64,000 nucleotides of DNA from Paenibacillus silvestris (GCF_009882985.1 NZ_WTUZ01000020.1:193064-257063), one strand, 5' to 3'; counted from the stretch's first letter, positions 15,459-24,957 are shown. Made by a program: numbers and translations. The notes: generated by a model not told the origin, from the sequence alone.

Positions 15459-15487
15459 ACTTTAAGATACTTTTCGTATCATGTCAA
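15459..15487 (-). promoter_or_regulatory. Promoter of the peptide operon with operator 2 in the spacer
   Basis: On the minus strand TTGACA (15482-15487), 17 bases, then TAAAGT (15459-15464). The spacer is filled by the palindrome GATAC-N5-GTATC (15466-15480). A repressor bound there would block RNA polymerase. The start codon of the first gene is about 70 bases downstream. Confidence 0.75.
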
Positions 15488-15540
15488 CCTAATAATCCTT
15501 TTTTAAGTTCCAAATTGTATCACTAAAAATGCCCATAAAA

Positions 15541-15577
15541 AAAAAGAAAAGCACCTCGAAAGGCCCCCTCTTTTTGT
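15541..15577 (-). terminator. Probable terminator after the LuxR-type gene
   Basis: Directly after the stop codon, the minus strand has a hairpin with a UUCG loop (GCCT-TTCG-AGGT), flanked by a G-rich arm and a pyrimidine-rich arm, then a run of nine T. The stem has several G-U pairs. Confidence 0.5.
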
Positions 15578-15877
15578 TTAATTCATGCCCACTGATTTCA
15601 CTAAAGTCTTCTCATTCGTAAGCCCTGAAACCATTAACGCTTGCTGCAAAAGTAGCGCCAGCAACCGGCGCATCGACCCGATACCAATTTTACTCATAAT
15701 ATTCGCCAAATGAATCTTGACCGTTTTCTCGCTAATGCAACAGCTTTCGGCAATTTCCTTGTTGGTGTACCCGTGAGTTGCGATTAGGGAAAGAATTTCC
15801 GATTCTCGCTGTGTCAGTCCATAATTCGTGAAAAATTGTTGCAAAACTGTATTCTCTGCGTTTGAATTATGCATCAT
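15578..15877 (-). CDS. Small LuxR/GerE-type DNA-binding protein
   Basis: 99 residues, mostly one helix-turn-helix domain of the LuxR/GerE type: [24 protein letters not shown] then [20 protein letters not shown]. There is no receiver or other input domain, as in GerE. It overlaps the HD-GYP gene by 4 bases (ATGA), so the two are translationally coupled. It lies just upstream of the regulated promoter of the peptide operon and may control it or the c-di-GMP protein's targets; this is inference from position. A terminator follows it, so it is not part of the peptide operon message. Confidence 0.82.
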   Translation of the reverse strand: MMHNSNAENTVLQQFFTNYGLTQRESEILSLIATHGYTNKEIAESCCISEKTVKIHLANIMSKIGIGSMRRLLALLLQQALMVSGLTNEKTLVKSVGMN

Positions 15878-16887
15878 ACAACAACTTCCTTTATATGAAT
15901 GTGGCGTTCTCGGCTAAGATCTACAAATAACTCATCCACTTTCACAAGCGGATTTGTATCATCTGTAGGATTAATATAGACGACTTCTGCCCATCGACCA
16001 TCCGTTAGTTTCACTTTCCTGCCAACTAAACTTCGAATCATATTCTTCAGCAACACGGATACGATGTGCGGATCCAACTCTCCAAAAAGGCCTGCCCGCA
16101 TCTGTCGCACGACTTCATAGAATGGCATCATGTCTTGGTAAGGTCTATTCGAGGACATGGCATGGAACACATCGGCAACGGCAACAATACGGCTCAAGCG
16201 GTCAATTTGGCTTTCTTTCAAACCCATGGGATATCCACTTCCATCTGCTCGCTCATGGTGCTGCAAGGCAACAAGTGATACTCGGTAGTGAACTCCAACA
16301 GTTTCCCTAAGCATGTTATAGCCACGAATGGTATGCTGTTTCATTTCATTGAATTCTTCTTTGGTTAATTTCCCCGGCTTATGGAGAATGTCCTGCGATA
16401 TTTTAATTTTCCCGACATCGTGCAAAGTAGCGGCAAGCGTCAACAGTGCTACCTCTTTGTCATCCATCTTAAGCCATTTTCCGATTAGTGTCGAAAGGAT
16501 GCCTACTCCGACATTGTGCTGATGTGTGTACTCATCTTTGGCTTTCACAGCTTCAAGTAATTCAAATAAATCAGTGTGTTCGGCCGCTTGTTGTACGATA
16601 GGAATGAGTTGATTTCTAATTTCAAACAACGGAATCTTCTTCTCTGACTCCATTTGCTCGAAGAATTGTTTGGCGAACTGGGAAGCTTTCTGTACTAGAA
16701 TTTCTGAAGAATCTTGGGAGTCGGTAACCTCTAGTTCTTGTTCCAATAGCTCTTGGGGATTTGTCGTAATAATATCCATGAAGTCAATACGATGCTGTCT
16801 GAATAAATCTAAATGTTCGGCCGTTAGAACCGTTAAGCTTGGCGCTAATACGAGTCCATAGCTCGTTGTTACATCGTATTTCAACAT
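15874..16887 (-). CDS. HD-GYP domain protein (predicted c-di-GMP phosphodiesterase)
   Basis: About 337 residues. I prefer the ATG at 16887 to the TTG at 16908, which has no ribosome binding site. The HD motif is [12 protein letters not shown] and the GYP motif is [14 protein letters not shown], so the metal-binding residues are present. The N-terminal 110 residues resemble the short regulatory part seen in many Firmicute HD-GYP proteins, without a membrane segment or receiver domain. These enzymes break c-di-GMP down to GMP. The coupled LuxR-type gene suggests a shared pathway. Other c-di-GMP parts in the window are the enzyme at 34375-36786 and the riboswitch near 38.5 kb. Confidence 0.87.
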   Translation of the reverse strand: MLKYDVTTSYGLVLAPSLTVLTAEHLDLFRQHRIDFMDIITTNPQELLEQELEVTDSQDSSEILVQKASQFAKQFFEQMESEKKIPLFEIRNQLIPIVQQAAEHTDLFELLEAVKAKDEYTHQHNVGVGILSTLIGKWLKMDDKEVALLTLAATLHDVGKIKISQDILHKPGKLTKEEFNEMKQHTIRGYNMLRETVGVHYRVSLVALQHHERADGSGYPMGLKESQIDRLSRIVAVADVFHAMSSNRPYQDMMPFYEVVRQMRAGLFGELDPHIVSVLLKNMIRSLVGRKVKLTDGRWAEVVYINPTDDTNPLVKVDELFVDLSRERHIHIKEVVV

Positions 16888-17105
16888 TTTCCCCGTAAGT
16901 TCTCTCAATTAACCCCGCCCCAATTATTTCAAAATATAACCAATTTCTATTATATACGACAAATTAGGATACAACCATGGGAGGTAAATCCCGTATTTCT
17001 CCTTTATTACTAGGATAAAAAGACTAGGTCATTCATAAATCAAAATATTATTAGGACTATTGGTATAGTTTGGCAAAATCACTCCTATTGACCAGTTCTA
17101 ACCGT

Positions 17106-17134
17106 GACATTCGTCTATCCCCCTGCATATAGTA
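17106..17134 (+). promoter_or_regulatory. Possible sigma-K-type promoter of the collagen-like gene
   Basis: CATATAGTA (17126-17134) matches the CATANNNTA -10 box of mother-cell sigma factors. GACA lies 16 bases upstream, compatible with the loose sigma-K -35 box. The start codon follows 42 bases later behind AGGAGG. Confidence 0.45.
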
Positions 17135-17176
17135 AGTATCGCCTAATCCGCTTTAACCTAAGGAGGACTTACATTC

Positions 17177-17905
17177 ATGACTTCAAACAAAAAACAAGAG
17201 ACTCGGAATTTGGAACGGGACAATGACGTATTGCAGCAGCCCGAAATTGCCCCTGCGTATGAAGAATCCTATCCTCAACCCGCGCCTTACGCATACGGCT
17301 ATCCTGTGCCGCAAGCTTACGCTTGGGTACCTGTCTATGACACACGCATGCTTGGACTTCCTGGCTTCCCTGGTGTAGGCTTGCCCGGCACTGGAAACCT
17401 GACACCAGGTTTCCCTCAGCCCGGCTTATCTGGTTTCCCAGGGCAACCTGGTTTCCCAGGGCAACCTGGTTTCCCAGGGCAACCTGGTTTCCCAGGGCAG
17501 CCTGGTTTCCCAGGGCAGCCCGGTTTCCCAGGACAGCCCGGTTTCCCAGGACAGCCCGGTTTCCCAGGGCAGCCTGGTTTCCCAGGGCAGCCCGGTTTCC
17601 CGGGGCAGCCTGGTTTCCCAGGCTCCGGAGGGCCAGGTGGCAATGAGCAAGCACCCACATCGGCTCCACCTGCGTACACTCCGCAAAAGCCGCAATCTGT
17701 GGCTGGTTCTACATTCGCTGTAGATCCGGGCGGCATTAGACGCTGCATGTTCCGCTTCACCTATGTATGGCTAAGCAATGGCCAACAGTTCTGGTATTAC
17801 CCGACTTTTGTCGGTCGTAATTCCATTGCCGGCTTCCGTTGGAATGGCTTCTCTTGGATGTTTTTCGGAATTGATTTACGTTTCATTGATTCCTTTACTT
17901 GCTAG
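17177..17905 (+). CDS. Collagen-like protein with GFPGQP repeats
   Basis: 242 residues with a perfect AGGAGG site. The first 55 residues are polar, then rich in Pro and Tyr ([15 protein letters not shown]). Gly-x-y triplets follow from about residue 60: ten identical GFPGQP units, then [10 protein letters not shown]. The C-terminal 60 residues form a distinct domain rich in Phe, Trp and Tyr ([20 protein letters not shown] then [19 protein letters not shown]). There is no signal peptide or LPXTG anchor. The lack of a secretion signal together with a sigma-K-like promoter suggests a spore surface protein comparable with BclA-type exosporium filaments; the evidence for this is only indirect. Confidence 0.85.
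   Translation: MTSNKKQETRNLERDNDVLQQPEIAPAYEESYPQPAPYAYGYPVPQAYAWVPVYDTRMLGLPGFPGVGLPGTGNLTPGFPQPGLSGFPGQPGFPGQPGFPGQPGFPGQPGFPGQPGFPGQPGFPGQPGFPGQPGFPGQPGFPGQPGFPGSGGPGGNEQAPTSAPPAYTPQKPQSVAGSTFAVDPGGIRRCMFRFTYVWLSNGQQFWYYPTFVGRNSIAGFRWNGFSWMFFGIDLRFIDSFTC
17432..17629 (+). repeat. Tandem 18-bp repeat encoding GFPGQP
   Basis: Ten 18-bp units run from 17432 to 17611, each starting GGTTTCCC, plus an eleventh that diverges to GFPGSG. Units differ only at silent positions (A or G, C or T). Such arrays change length easily by slippage or recombination. Confidence 0.95.
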
Positions 17906-17928
17906 TAGCCAAAGAAAAATAAATGCAG

Positions 17929-17970
17929 AAAGTCCGTCACACACATTACGTGGATGTCGGACTTTTTCGT
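17929..17970. terminator. Bidirectional terminator between convergent genes
   Basis: AAAGTCCG and CGGACTTT pair around a 21-base loop, with runs of T on the plus strand and a T-rich stretch on the minus strand. It lies between the collagen-like gene and the convergent GH26 gene. Confidence 0.75.
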
Positions 17971-17971
17971 A

Positions 17972-19672
17972 TTAGACGGCAGCTGTGTAGATCGCCATCC
18001 CCGTTATGCCTGGATCACCTGTGATCCGCCGTATATCCATATTCAATACGCCGTCCTTCACACTGACACTGTAAGGACCGTATTTGGCCCAGTTATTTAG
18101 CGGTAGCAAACCGATTGGAGCCGTTGTCACCTGCACACCTTCAAGAGCTACATCAAAGGCGCATGCATTTACTTGATAACTTTCCATGGACCAAATATAC
18201 ACTTGATAACTGCCATTAGACAGCGTTTGAGCAACCGTAAAACTGGATTCTGAAGCGTACACTTTAGAATTAAGCATTACGCTTGAAGCGATGTCAACAG
18301 CAGGAACCGGAGTAATGGCTGGTGAATTTTCGTAAGTTTTTACTTGGGATGAATAAAAGACGAAAGCATGATCTCCTGCCAGCCATCCTTGTTCGTCGAT
18401 CGTGACAGATGACCCACCAAAATTAATGCCACGAACAAAATTCGTATAAATGGCATCGGTTGTCACAGTAAGCGGTGGCGTAAAAGCAGAATTATTCCCC
18501 GCAGCATCTTTGGCTTTTACCAAGAAACGGTACGCCGTATTCGGCGTTAGACCAGTGACAGTAAAGCTGGTCATTGTTGTAGTTCCCGCTAAAGTTGTGT
18601 TATTTACATAAATTTCGTATCCCGTTACGCCAATATTATCTGTCGAAGCTGTCCATGCCAGTGTAACCGAGGTCATTGTCTTGGAAGACACCGCCAAGTT
18701 CGTCGGCATTGTCGGCGCTTGAATATCCGGAGCTGGCATCGTGACCTCACTTCGATTCAACGTTCTTGTTACGGAAGTCGTGTATAAGGCATTTCGCTGA
18801 GATGAGGTATTATAGTCATACAGATGATTCGCCCACACCATGAACCATGCCCATTTGGGTTGGTTAGTAAAGGCTGAGCTTGGGAATAATTGGCCGATCT
18901 CTGCAACGGCAACTGGTTTGCCACCTGATAGGGCCACGAGACCCTCATAATATTCCTGCTTAAAGGGTTCGCTGCCATACATATATAAATCCGTGCCTAA
19001 GATATCGCATTTGCTCGTCCCTACGAAATGTGTCAAGTAAGGGTTAATATCTGAACTCTTAGGCGCATTCGCATTCCAAACCCAAAGTAAGTTATTTAAG
19101 CCATGATAATTCGTAAACCGATCATACATAATGTCCCAGAGTACTCGATAGTTTTGCTTCTTCCCCCACCAGAACCAGCCACCATTCATCTCGTGGTACG
19201 GGCGCCAAAGAACAGGAATATTGGCATCTCTGAGCTGTTTCAAAAAGACCGCAACCTTATCATACTCCAAGATAAGCCAATTGTACTCCGCTGTACCTGG
19301 TGTACATACACGGTTGAATTCCGCATCTGTCGTACTCCTTTGCACATTGGACCACGTATAGGTAGTGAGCGGATAGTTCTGGTGCCACATCATAGTCACA
19401 ATACCGCCACTTTGAACATATTTCTTCGCTGCATTCGTTACATTCTGTCTTTGAGTTGTGACCTGTGCAGCTGTCTGACTTGAAATAGGTCCCATTTCAT
19501 ACCCGGCAACTCCAGGGTAATCACCGTACAACTTGTTGATTTCATTGACGTAACCATTTGGGTCCTCCAGCCAGTTATGAATACCCGTTAATGTTTTGGA
19601 ACCTGATATCGTATACAAGTAATTCAAAACATCAATCGTTTTCTGGCTAGCCTTTGAATTAATCGGAAGCAT
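17972..19672 (-). CDS. GH26 beta-mannanase-like hydrolase with FnIII and C-terminal module
   Basis: About 566 residues. The ATG at 19672 has GAGGTGA at 8 bases; a GTG at 19684 is less likely. With numbering from the GTG, the GH26 domain has the acid/base E165 in WRPYHEMNGGWFWWG and the nucleophile E262 in VAVAEIGQ. A fibronectin type III module follows at about 325-410 (PTNLAVSSKTMTSVTLAWTA), then a beta-sandwich at about 415-570 of the carbohydrate-binding or malectin type. Beta-1,4-mannan is the usual substrate. Oddly, no signal peptide is present and an in-frame stop lies four codons upstream of the GTG, although FnIII-bearing hydrolases are normally secreted. Confidence 0.85.
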   Translation of the reverse strand: MLPINSKASQKTIDVLNYLYTISGSKTLTGIHNWLEDPNGYVNEINKLYGDYPGVAGYEMGPISSQTAAQVTTQRQNVTNAAKKYVQSGGIVTMMWHQNYPLTTYTWSNVQRSTTDAEFNRVCTPGTAEYNWLILEYDKVAVFLKQLRDANIPVLWRPYHEMNGGWFWWGKKQNYRVLWDIMYDRFTNYHGLNNLLWVWNANAPKSSDINPYLTHFVGTSKCDILGTDLYMYGSEPFKQEYYEGLVALSGGKPVAVAEIGQLFPSSAFTNQPKWAWFMVWANHLYDYNTSSQRNALYTTSVTRTLNRSEVTMPAPDIQAPTMPTNLAVSSKTMTSVTLAWTASTDNIGVTGYEIYVNNTTLAGTTTMTSFTVTGLTPNTAYRFLVKAKDAAGNNSAFTPPLTVTTDAIYTNFVRGINFGGSSVTIDEQGWLAGDHAFVFYSSQVKTYENSPAITPVPAVDIASSVMLNSKVYASESSFTVAQTLSNGSYQVYIWSMESYQVNACAFDVALEGVQVTTAPIGLLPLNNWAKYGPYSVSVKDGVLNMDIRRITGDPGITGMAIYTAAV

Positions 19673-19811
19673 CCTCCTACTCACCTCGCAATGTTATGGT
19701 TTAATTGCATACTTTTTATATGAATCTAGCAGACTTCCTTCTGCCATAATCCTATACTATGCACCTTTAGCACTATTTGCTTAGGTAAACTGTAATAAAT
19801 TGTAGAAAACA

Positions 19812-19862
19812 CAAAAAAACCTCTACTATTTTGAGAGAATCTCTCTCGCATACTAGAGGAAT
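19812..19862 (-). terminator. Terminator of the GH105 operon
   Basis: On the minus strand CCTCTA pairs with TAGAGG and encloses a second stem GAGAGAGA-T-TCTCTC, followed by seven T. It lies about 85 bases after the GH105 stop codon. Confidence 0.85.
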
Positions 19863-19946
19863 GAACTATGAATACCATATTTTGTCAGTAATCGACAAAT
19901 ATAAATAGAACTTTTTAAGCATAAACTCCGCCGTGACTGACTGTCC

Positions 19947-22169
19947 TTACCCCTTGCTTGCGAGCTCCATTAACCAACCCTTCAGCTTAACGATCTCCGT
20001 ACCCGCCAGCATCATAATGCCTACCCCATGGTTATCGTTCGTAACGGTAAGCAGATCTTTCTTGTAATAGTCGGCTGTAAAAGCGTACCTTGAGCCGCTG
20101 CAAACGCCATGCACATTCCCCTGTGCGTCAATAGCATACCGCGTCAGGCCATCCCAAGCTTTGAGCGCGGCCTGAATGTACTGCTGTGGCTCCTCGAACC
20201 AGCCGAAACGGACGCCTCTGGCAAACGAATACGCAAACATCGCCGTGCAAGAAGCTTCTTGGTACGCGTCCGGATCATTCAACACCTGATGCCACAATCC
20301 GCTCTCTGCTTGAAGCTCGGCATAACCCGCGCACAGCTCGCCAAAGAAGTGGATAAGCTCAGCGCGAAGCGCATGATCTGCCGGCAATGCCTCCAGCACC
20401 TCGGTGAGGGAGAATAAGGTCCATCCGTTGCCGCGTCCCCACGGAATTCTTGTCGGCATCCCGTATTTGAAATCAAATACGTGGGACATGAGGCGCTGCT
20501 CCGGCATAAACAAGTAGTTCCGGAACAATAGGAACTGCTTGGCCGCTTCATCAAGCGCTTCACGGTTTCCCGTTACCGCCGCATAACGGCACAGGAAAGG
20601 CGTGCTCATGTAGAGATCGTCGGCCCACATGGTATTCTCCGAATACTCATCCTGACACACGCGATAAAAGGCTCCGTCTTCCTTCCGCTCCAGCTGCTGC
20701 AGCATGAAGTTGGCAATCCTTTCAGCAATTGGCAGGTAACTCGAATGTTTATCTTCTTTATATGATTCCAGCATGGCAGATCCGAACGAGCCGCAGTTGT
20801 CGAGCATTTTCATCATGACCAACTGCTGATTAATAGCCGGGAACCCATACTGCTCGCGGTCCCAGAGCGAATACTCGAACATGTCGGTACAGCTTTGAAC
20901 GTGCTCCTGCGCATACGTGAGAATATCCGGCCGCTCCAGTAAACGACCTGTTTGCAGCAGACCATAGACGGTCACCCCCAGCGGATAATCCCAGCGAGCA
21001 AAGTTGGTAACATTCCCGACGGTCCATTTGTTACTCAGCATGGCGTTCTCATAGTAGGGACGAATCCACGTCTCAGGGCGGTCTAAGCGCCAATACTGGT
21101 TCGCAAAAACGCGCTTCGTCGTGGCGATTTCGTTGGTATTCAGCTCCATATCGGCATCAAAGGGACCCAAATAGAGCCATGCCTCACCCGAACCATGCAC
21201 ATCAACAGGCGAATGGAACGGCACCTGTTCTCCGCCCGCGTGCGCATGCAGCGTAAAGCCCCACGAACGTGAAGCGGGTTCACACTCGCTGCGGACAACA
21301 ACATCATGTTTGCCATAAGCAAGCGGCACTTCGACTTGGAAGCTGCCTTCCGTCTTCGTCGCTGCCACCTGATGGCCGTCTACCCAAACCGTCAGCGCCC
21401 CTGTTGTGGCCCCCTGTAGCACATAAGAGACCTTGCCGCTGCTGACAGCATCCAGCTGAGTCCAAGCATATGCCACCTTTCCGGGTTGCAGGCCGAACAA
21501 GCGCTCACAAACCTGCATGGCTAATTCCTCTTCGCTCCAATTGCATGCCGGCAACCAAGTGACGCCGTGCTCCTTCTCGGAAGAAAACGCTGCGGGCAGT
21601 GGGCTCCTCTCGTACAGATCAGAGTCGACAGGAACAGAGTAGACCCATCCTGCTTGCCCCACTCTTTCTGCAAAAGGAGAACGCACATTCAGGATTCTGA
21701 CTTTAGCTTCGTCGGATCCGAATAAACATCCGAAGCCTGCTGGGGTCATTTTGGCTTTTATCAAGAGACGATTCCAGCCTTTTACGAAATTCAGGTTTAA
21801 CTTGACGGTGGCATCAGGCTTCAGCTCATCCATAACGTTGGAACGATAGGAGAGTTCATCATTAAAATAAAACTGAATCGGGCCCAAGCAACGCATCAGT
21901 ACGTCTAGATTCCGATCACTATCACTCCATACAAGCGAGTAAGCATAGGAAATTTGTCCCTGCCTTGCCTCTGGGAATCTATGGCGAAGATTGAGGTCGA
22001 ATAAGCCCTCGTCATTTTGCAAAATGCCTGACCGATTGAACGCCCGAAAGGCGAACGGCACAGGAGGATTGGCCCCGATATACCGGTCAGCAAGCACTTT
22101 AAGCATGCGTTTCTCGTCACGACCTAAGCGCGACTGAATGCTCTCTTGCTCATTGAAATAGGTTGTCAT
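19947..22169 (-). CDS. GH105-like unsaturated rhamnogalacturonyl hydrolase with N-terminal sandwich domains
   Basis: 740 residues. The C-terminal half (about 380-735) is an alpha/alpha toroid with the GH88/GH105 landmarks TMWADDLYMSTPFL and PWGRGNGWTLFSL. The first 370 residues look like beta-sandwich domains of the galactose-binding type (FNDELSYRSNV, LKLNLNFVKGWNRLLIKAK). YteR-type enzymes of this family remove the unsaturated galacturonyl residue left by rhamnogalacturonan lyase and act in the cytoplasm; the absence of a signal peptide agrees. At 740 residues it is about twice the length of YteR because of the N-terminal part. It is the last gene of the transporter operon. Confidence 0.8.
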   Translation of the reverse strand: MTTYFNEQESIQSRLGRDEKRMLKVLADRYIGANPPVPFAFRAFNRSGILQNDEGLFDLNLRHRFPEARQGQISYAYSLVWSDSDRNLDVLMRCLGPIQFYFNDELSYRSNVMDELKPDATVKLNLNFVKGWNRLLIKAKMTPAGFGCLFGSDEAKVRILNVRSPFAERVGQAGWVYSVPVDSDLYERSPLPAAFSSEKEHGVTWLPACNWSEEELAMQVCERLFGLQPGKVAYAWTQLDAVSSGKVSYVLQGATTGALTVWVDGHQVAATKTEGSFQVEVPLAYGKHDVVVRSECEPASRSWGFTLHAHAGGEQVPFHSPVDVHGSGEAWLYLGPFDADMELNTNEIATTKRVFANQYWRLDRPETWIRPYYENAMLSNKWTVGNVTNFARWDYPLGVTVYGLLQTGRLLERPDILTYAQEHVQSCTDMFEYSLWDREQYGFPAINQQLVMMKMLDNCGSFGSAMLESYKEDKHSSYLPIAERIANFMLQQLERKEDGAFYRVCQDEYSENTMWADDLYMSTPFLCRYAAVTGNREALDEAAKQFLLFRNYLFMPEQRLMSHVFDFKYGMPTRIPWGRGNGWTLFSLTEVLEALPADHALRAELIHFFGELCAGYAELQAESGLWHQVLNDPDAYQEASCTAMFAYSFARGVRFGWFEEPQQYIQAALKAWDGLTRYAIDAQGNVHGVCSGSRYAFTADYYKKDLLTVTNDNHGVGIMMLAGTEIVKLKGWLMELASKG

Positions 22170-22185
22170 CTCTCCACAATCCTTT

Positions 22186-23925
22186 CTACAGCAGCCGTAC
22201 CGTGAAGGTTCGGTCGAATGGCGTCACTAGGTTCACGTGGACATATTGGCAGCCCGCCGGGTGCTGATCTTCTCGAAGTATAGGCAGCAAGTGTTCGAAA
22301 GCTCCTGTGGATATTTCAATGCGGTCTTCCTCCACTTGATAAGTCATAGACCCGCTTTTGAGGAAATATTTCCCGTCTCCTGCATCCTGCAAATCTTCCC
22401 CCTCTGCTGCTCCTTCATTGCCCAGAATAAAGGTCAGCTGCGTAAAGATGTCTTCACGCTCATCGGAATGAATGCGGATTGTCCAATCGGATTCATTGGG
22501 TCTGATCTCCACCTGCAGCTCATGCGTTTGCAAATGTGTCATCGGCCGATGCTGATGCGGCAGCAAATACCAAGGACTTACCGTGCCTTTCGCCGAAAGG
22601 GGAAGGTGCTGCTGCGGGATAGGTCCGTTGTAGCCTTTTTCCATAACGACTCCTAGTCGATAGACGCCATCTTCAGCGGTTAACTGATCGAATTTGACGA
22701 TACCCGGAGAGAAGGACGTAGACAGCTTAATGCCCAGCAGCCTTACTTTCCCATGACGAAGCGAAAAGAAAGACGGTGTTTGCGGCATAATCGTTATGCT
22801 CTTATCCTTCTCGCGAATGCGTACGACTGGCGCGCCGAATGCCAAATGCATGGAGCTGTGCTGAATTTTCAGATGATGGCCGACTGCATCAATTAAGCCC
22901 AAGTGCTCATTCATAGGGTGCAGCTGATTAAGGATGCAAGTATAGTGATCAGGCAGCTCAGCACGATCCAAATCACGGATAGTCTCCTCGATTTCTGGAT
23001 AAAGCAGTACGTGAAGCAGAGCATTATTGTTTACGCCATCAGGACGTTTGACGAAAGCGGCCGCATAATCGCACATAGCAGCAAAAGCTGGATCCTTGTC
23101 ATGTGCGGCCATCAGACGATAAATCGTATAGTAGGTAGCCATGTCGTAGGTTTGGCCGAAATCCTGCCGGCCTGAATAGTCGGTTACCACTTCCCCTGAC
23201 GGATGGATCAGGTAGACCATCATGCGCAGATTTCGGCGCACGCTATCCAATAATTCGGGACGATGCAACAGGCGGGCGGTATGATACAGCGCAACATTGC
23301 TGACGGCATTGTAGATCCCGTTGCTCCGCTCGGTCCATTCGCCATCTGCCGTAATGTCCAAGCCTTCAGCCAGCCATTCATCCGCTCGCGCGAGGAGCTC
23401 CGGCCTCTTGAAAATATCATACAACTGGGCTAAAGCAGCCGTAAGCACCCAGCGATGATTCGGCGTATGACAGCCGCCTGTCAGCATGGCCGGTATCGTA
23501 CGTTCAAGAAACAGCTTTAATTTGTCTGCTATCGGCTGTAAGGCCGCCCAATTATGACCAGCCAGCAGCTGATAAATCTGCGCTACGCCGCCAATCACGA
23601 ATCCAGTGTCAGGCGGAGAGTTATAATTGGTTGAACCCAGCGAGATCGTCCCGTCCGCATGCTGCCTGTTTAGCATAAAAATGGCCGATAACTCCAAGGC
23701 AGCTGATATTGACTCGCTATGGTAGAATCTGGAGTCTGGATTCACCAAAGCCGTTGCCCATGCAGCGATATAAACCGGCGTACTATGATGGCTTGCGCGC
23801 GCAATGCCCGTCTCATCTATCACGCCGCCGTAATACTTGGATGCTGGATCGAGCACTTGTTTGTCTAGCGCAGATGCCGCCAGATCGTCGTTATTTGCCA
23901 CTAATCGCTTATATATGAAGTCCAT
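22186..23925 (-). CDS. Putative alpha/alpha-toroid polysaccharide lyase or glycosidase
   Basis: About 579 residues from the ATG at 23925, behind AGGTGA; the GTG at 23934 overlaps that site. The first 370 residues are helical with paired motifs such as GCHTPNHRWVLTAALAQLYDI and EWTERSNGIYNAVSNVALYH, which look like an alpha/alpha toroid; NH, R and Y residues there recall heparinase-type lyases. The last 200 residues are beta-rich. There is no signal peptide. I do not recognise the exact family. It lies between an isomerase-fold gene and the GH105 gene with short gaps, so it likely acts on the same imported oligosaccharide. Confidence 0.6.
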   Translation of the reverse strand: MDFIYKRLVANNDDLAASALDKQVLDPASKYYGGVIDETGIARASHHSTPVYIAAWATALVNPDSRFYHSESISAALELSAIFMLNRQHADGTISLGSTNYNSPPDTGFVIGGVAQIYQLLAGHNWAALQPIADKLKLFLERTIPAMLTGGCHTPNHRWVLTAALAQLYDIFKRPELLARADEWLAEGLDITADGEWTERSNGIYNAVSNVALYHTARLLHRPELLDSVRRNLRMMVYLIHPSGEVVTDYSGRQDFGQTYDMATYYTIYRLMAAHDKDPAFAAMCDYAAAFVKRPDGVNNNALLHVLLYPEIEETIRDLDRAELPDHYTCILNQLHPMNEHLGLIDAVGHHLKIQHSSMHLAFGAPVVRIREKDKSITIMPQTPSFFSLRHGKVRLLGIKLSTSFSPGIVKFDQLTAEDGVYRLGVVMEKGYNGPIPQQHLPLSAKGTVSPWYLLPHQHRPMTHLQTHELQVEIRPNESDWTIRIHSDEREDIFTQLTFILGNEGAAEGEDLQDAGDGKYFLKSGSMTYQVEEDRIEISTGAFEHLLPILREDQHPAGCQYVHVNLVTPFDRTFTVRLL

Positions 23926-23934
23926 TTGTATCAC

Positions 23935-24885
23935 CTATTGTCCTTTCCTAGCTGCTATTTTACTTGTAATAAGCCTGTGGCTCTCATCGATCTCATCCGG
24001 TTGACAGACTGCCTTCAACTCGTACACTTTAACCTCAGCCATGTCGATAGCCTCAAGAAAGTGATCAAAGTAATGTGGATCTTTACTATGCACATAGGGA
24101 CACCAATGGTCGGAAAGCCCTAGTGTTTCATGAATATGCACACCATAAATGTAGCGCTTAACTTCCTCTAACTCTTTCAAATTATCGTACAAACCCATTC
24201 GATCCATCATCATAGCATGACCGATGTCATACCACAGACGAACAGGACTGCCCTCCAAATTGTCGCAAATCGTTTTGGCTTCCATCAGCGTCGGCATCTG
24301 ATACGATCTCGATCGCGTTTCGATGCCAAGCGCAATTGCCCATCCTTTTTTCGCTGCATAATCACTTACTTCGTCCAAGCTATCTTGAATCCGTTTCGTA
24401 TACCTAGGACTCAGCTGCTCGCGCCTTTCCATCATATTCTGCCACAGCGCTTGATACGCTGCCGACTCCCTCCCGTGATCCTGATACAGCTTCTTCAAAT
24501 CCAGATCGATATTATAAGCAAATGGCACTTCACCAGGATGTACGACTACGGCTTTGGCGCCATATCGATTGGCATACGCCATGGACCGAATGAGCAGCTC
24601 CACCGAGCGCTTGCGCTTCTCTTCATCATCAAAACCCAGCATGACGGAATCGGTATCATAATCCTCATCGTTGATGAACGGAAATACATTATGTACACTC
24701 GAAATGCCAATTTCCCCTTTGTCGATCATCGGTTCAATGGTTCTCATCATCTCTTCGGTCACATTGTAATTCAGCTCTACATACCGGAAGCCCAGTCCCT
24801 TAATTTCCTCCACCATATCCCGGCCATTGGTATGTTTCTTACTATTCCAGCAGGTTGAAAACGAATATTCGCCTTTGTCGATCAT
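23935..24885 (-). CDS. Sugar isomerase/epimerase-like TIM-barrel protein
   Basis: 316 residues of the AP-endonuclease-2-like family. Metal-binding positions are visible as GIETRSRSY (Glu), WYDIGHAMMMD (Asp, His), YGVHIHE (His) and VYELKAV (Glu). The start MIDKGEYSFSTCWNSKK is typical of members found in pectin loci. They convert keto and aldo sugars, or epimerise them, with a divalent metal. The substrate is unknown, but the gene sits between the binding protein of the ABC importer and two polysaccharide enzymes. A terminator-like hairpin separates it from the binding-protein gene. Confidence 0.75.
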   Translation of the reverse strand: MIDKGEYSFSTCWNSKKHTNGRDMVEEIKGLGFRYVELNYNVTEEMMRTIEPMIDKGEIGISSVHNVFPFINDEDYDTDSVMLGFDDEEKRKRSVELLIRSMAYANRYGAKAVVVHPGEVPFAYNIDLDLKKLYQDHGRESAAYQALWQNMMERREQLSPRYTKRIQDSLDEVSDYAAKKGWAIALGIETRSRSYQMPTLMEAKTICDNLEGSPVRLWYDIGHAMMMDRMGLYDNLKELEEVKRYIYGVHIHETLGLSDHWCPYVHSKDPHYFDHFLEAIDMAEVKVYELKAVCQPDEIDESHRLITSKIAARKGQ

Positions 24886-24906
24886 GTCATGCCTCCTCTA
24901 TGTTAG

Positions 24907-24957
24907 GAAAAAGGCCAGATCACCCTTCTCCATAAGTAGGGGATGAACTGGCCTTTC
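24907..24957 (-). terminator. Hairpin with T-run after the binding-protein gene
   Basis: On the minus strand AAAGGCCAG and CTGGCCTTTTTCC pair around a partly paired inner region. It lies between the solute-binding protein and isomerase genes, so some termination here would favour transporter message. Confidence 0.75.

Noticed and set aside
17175-17760. Long open frames on the minus strand across the collagen-like gene
   Set aside because: They arise from the 18-bp repeat, whose length is a multiple of three, so all frames stay open; none has a ribosome binding site.
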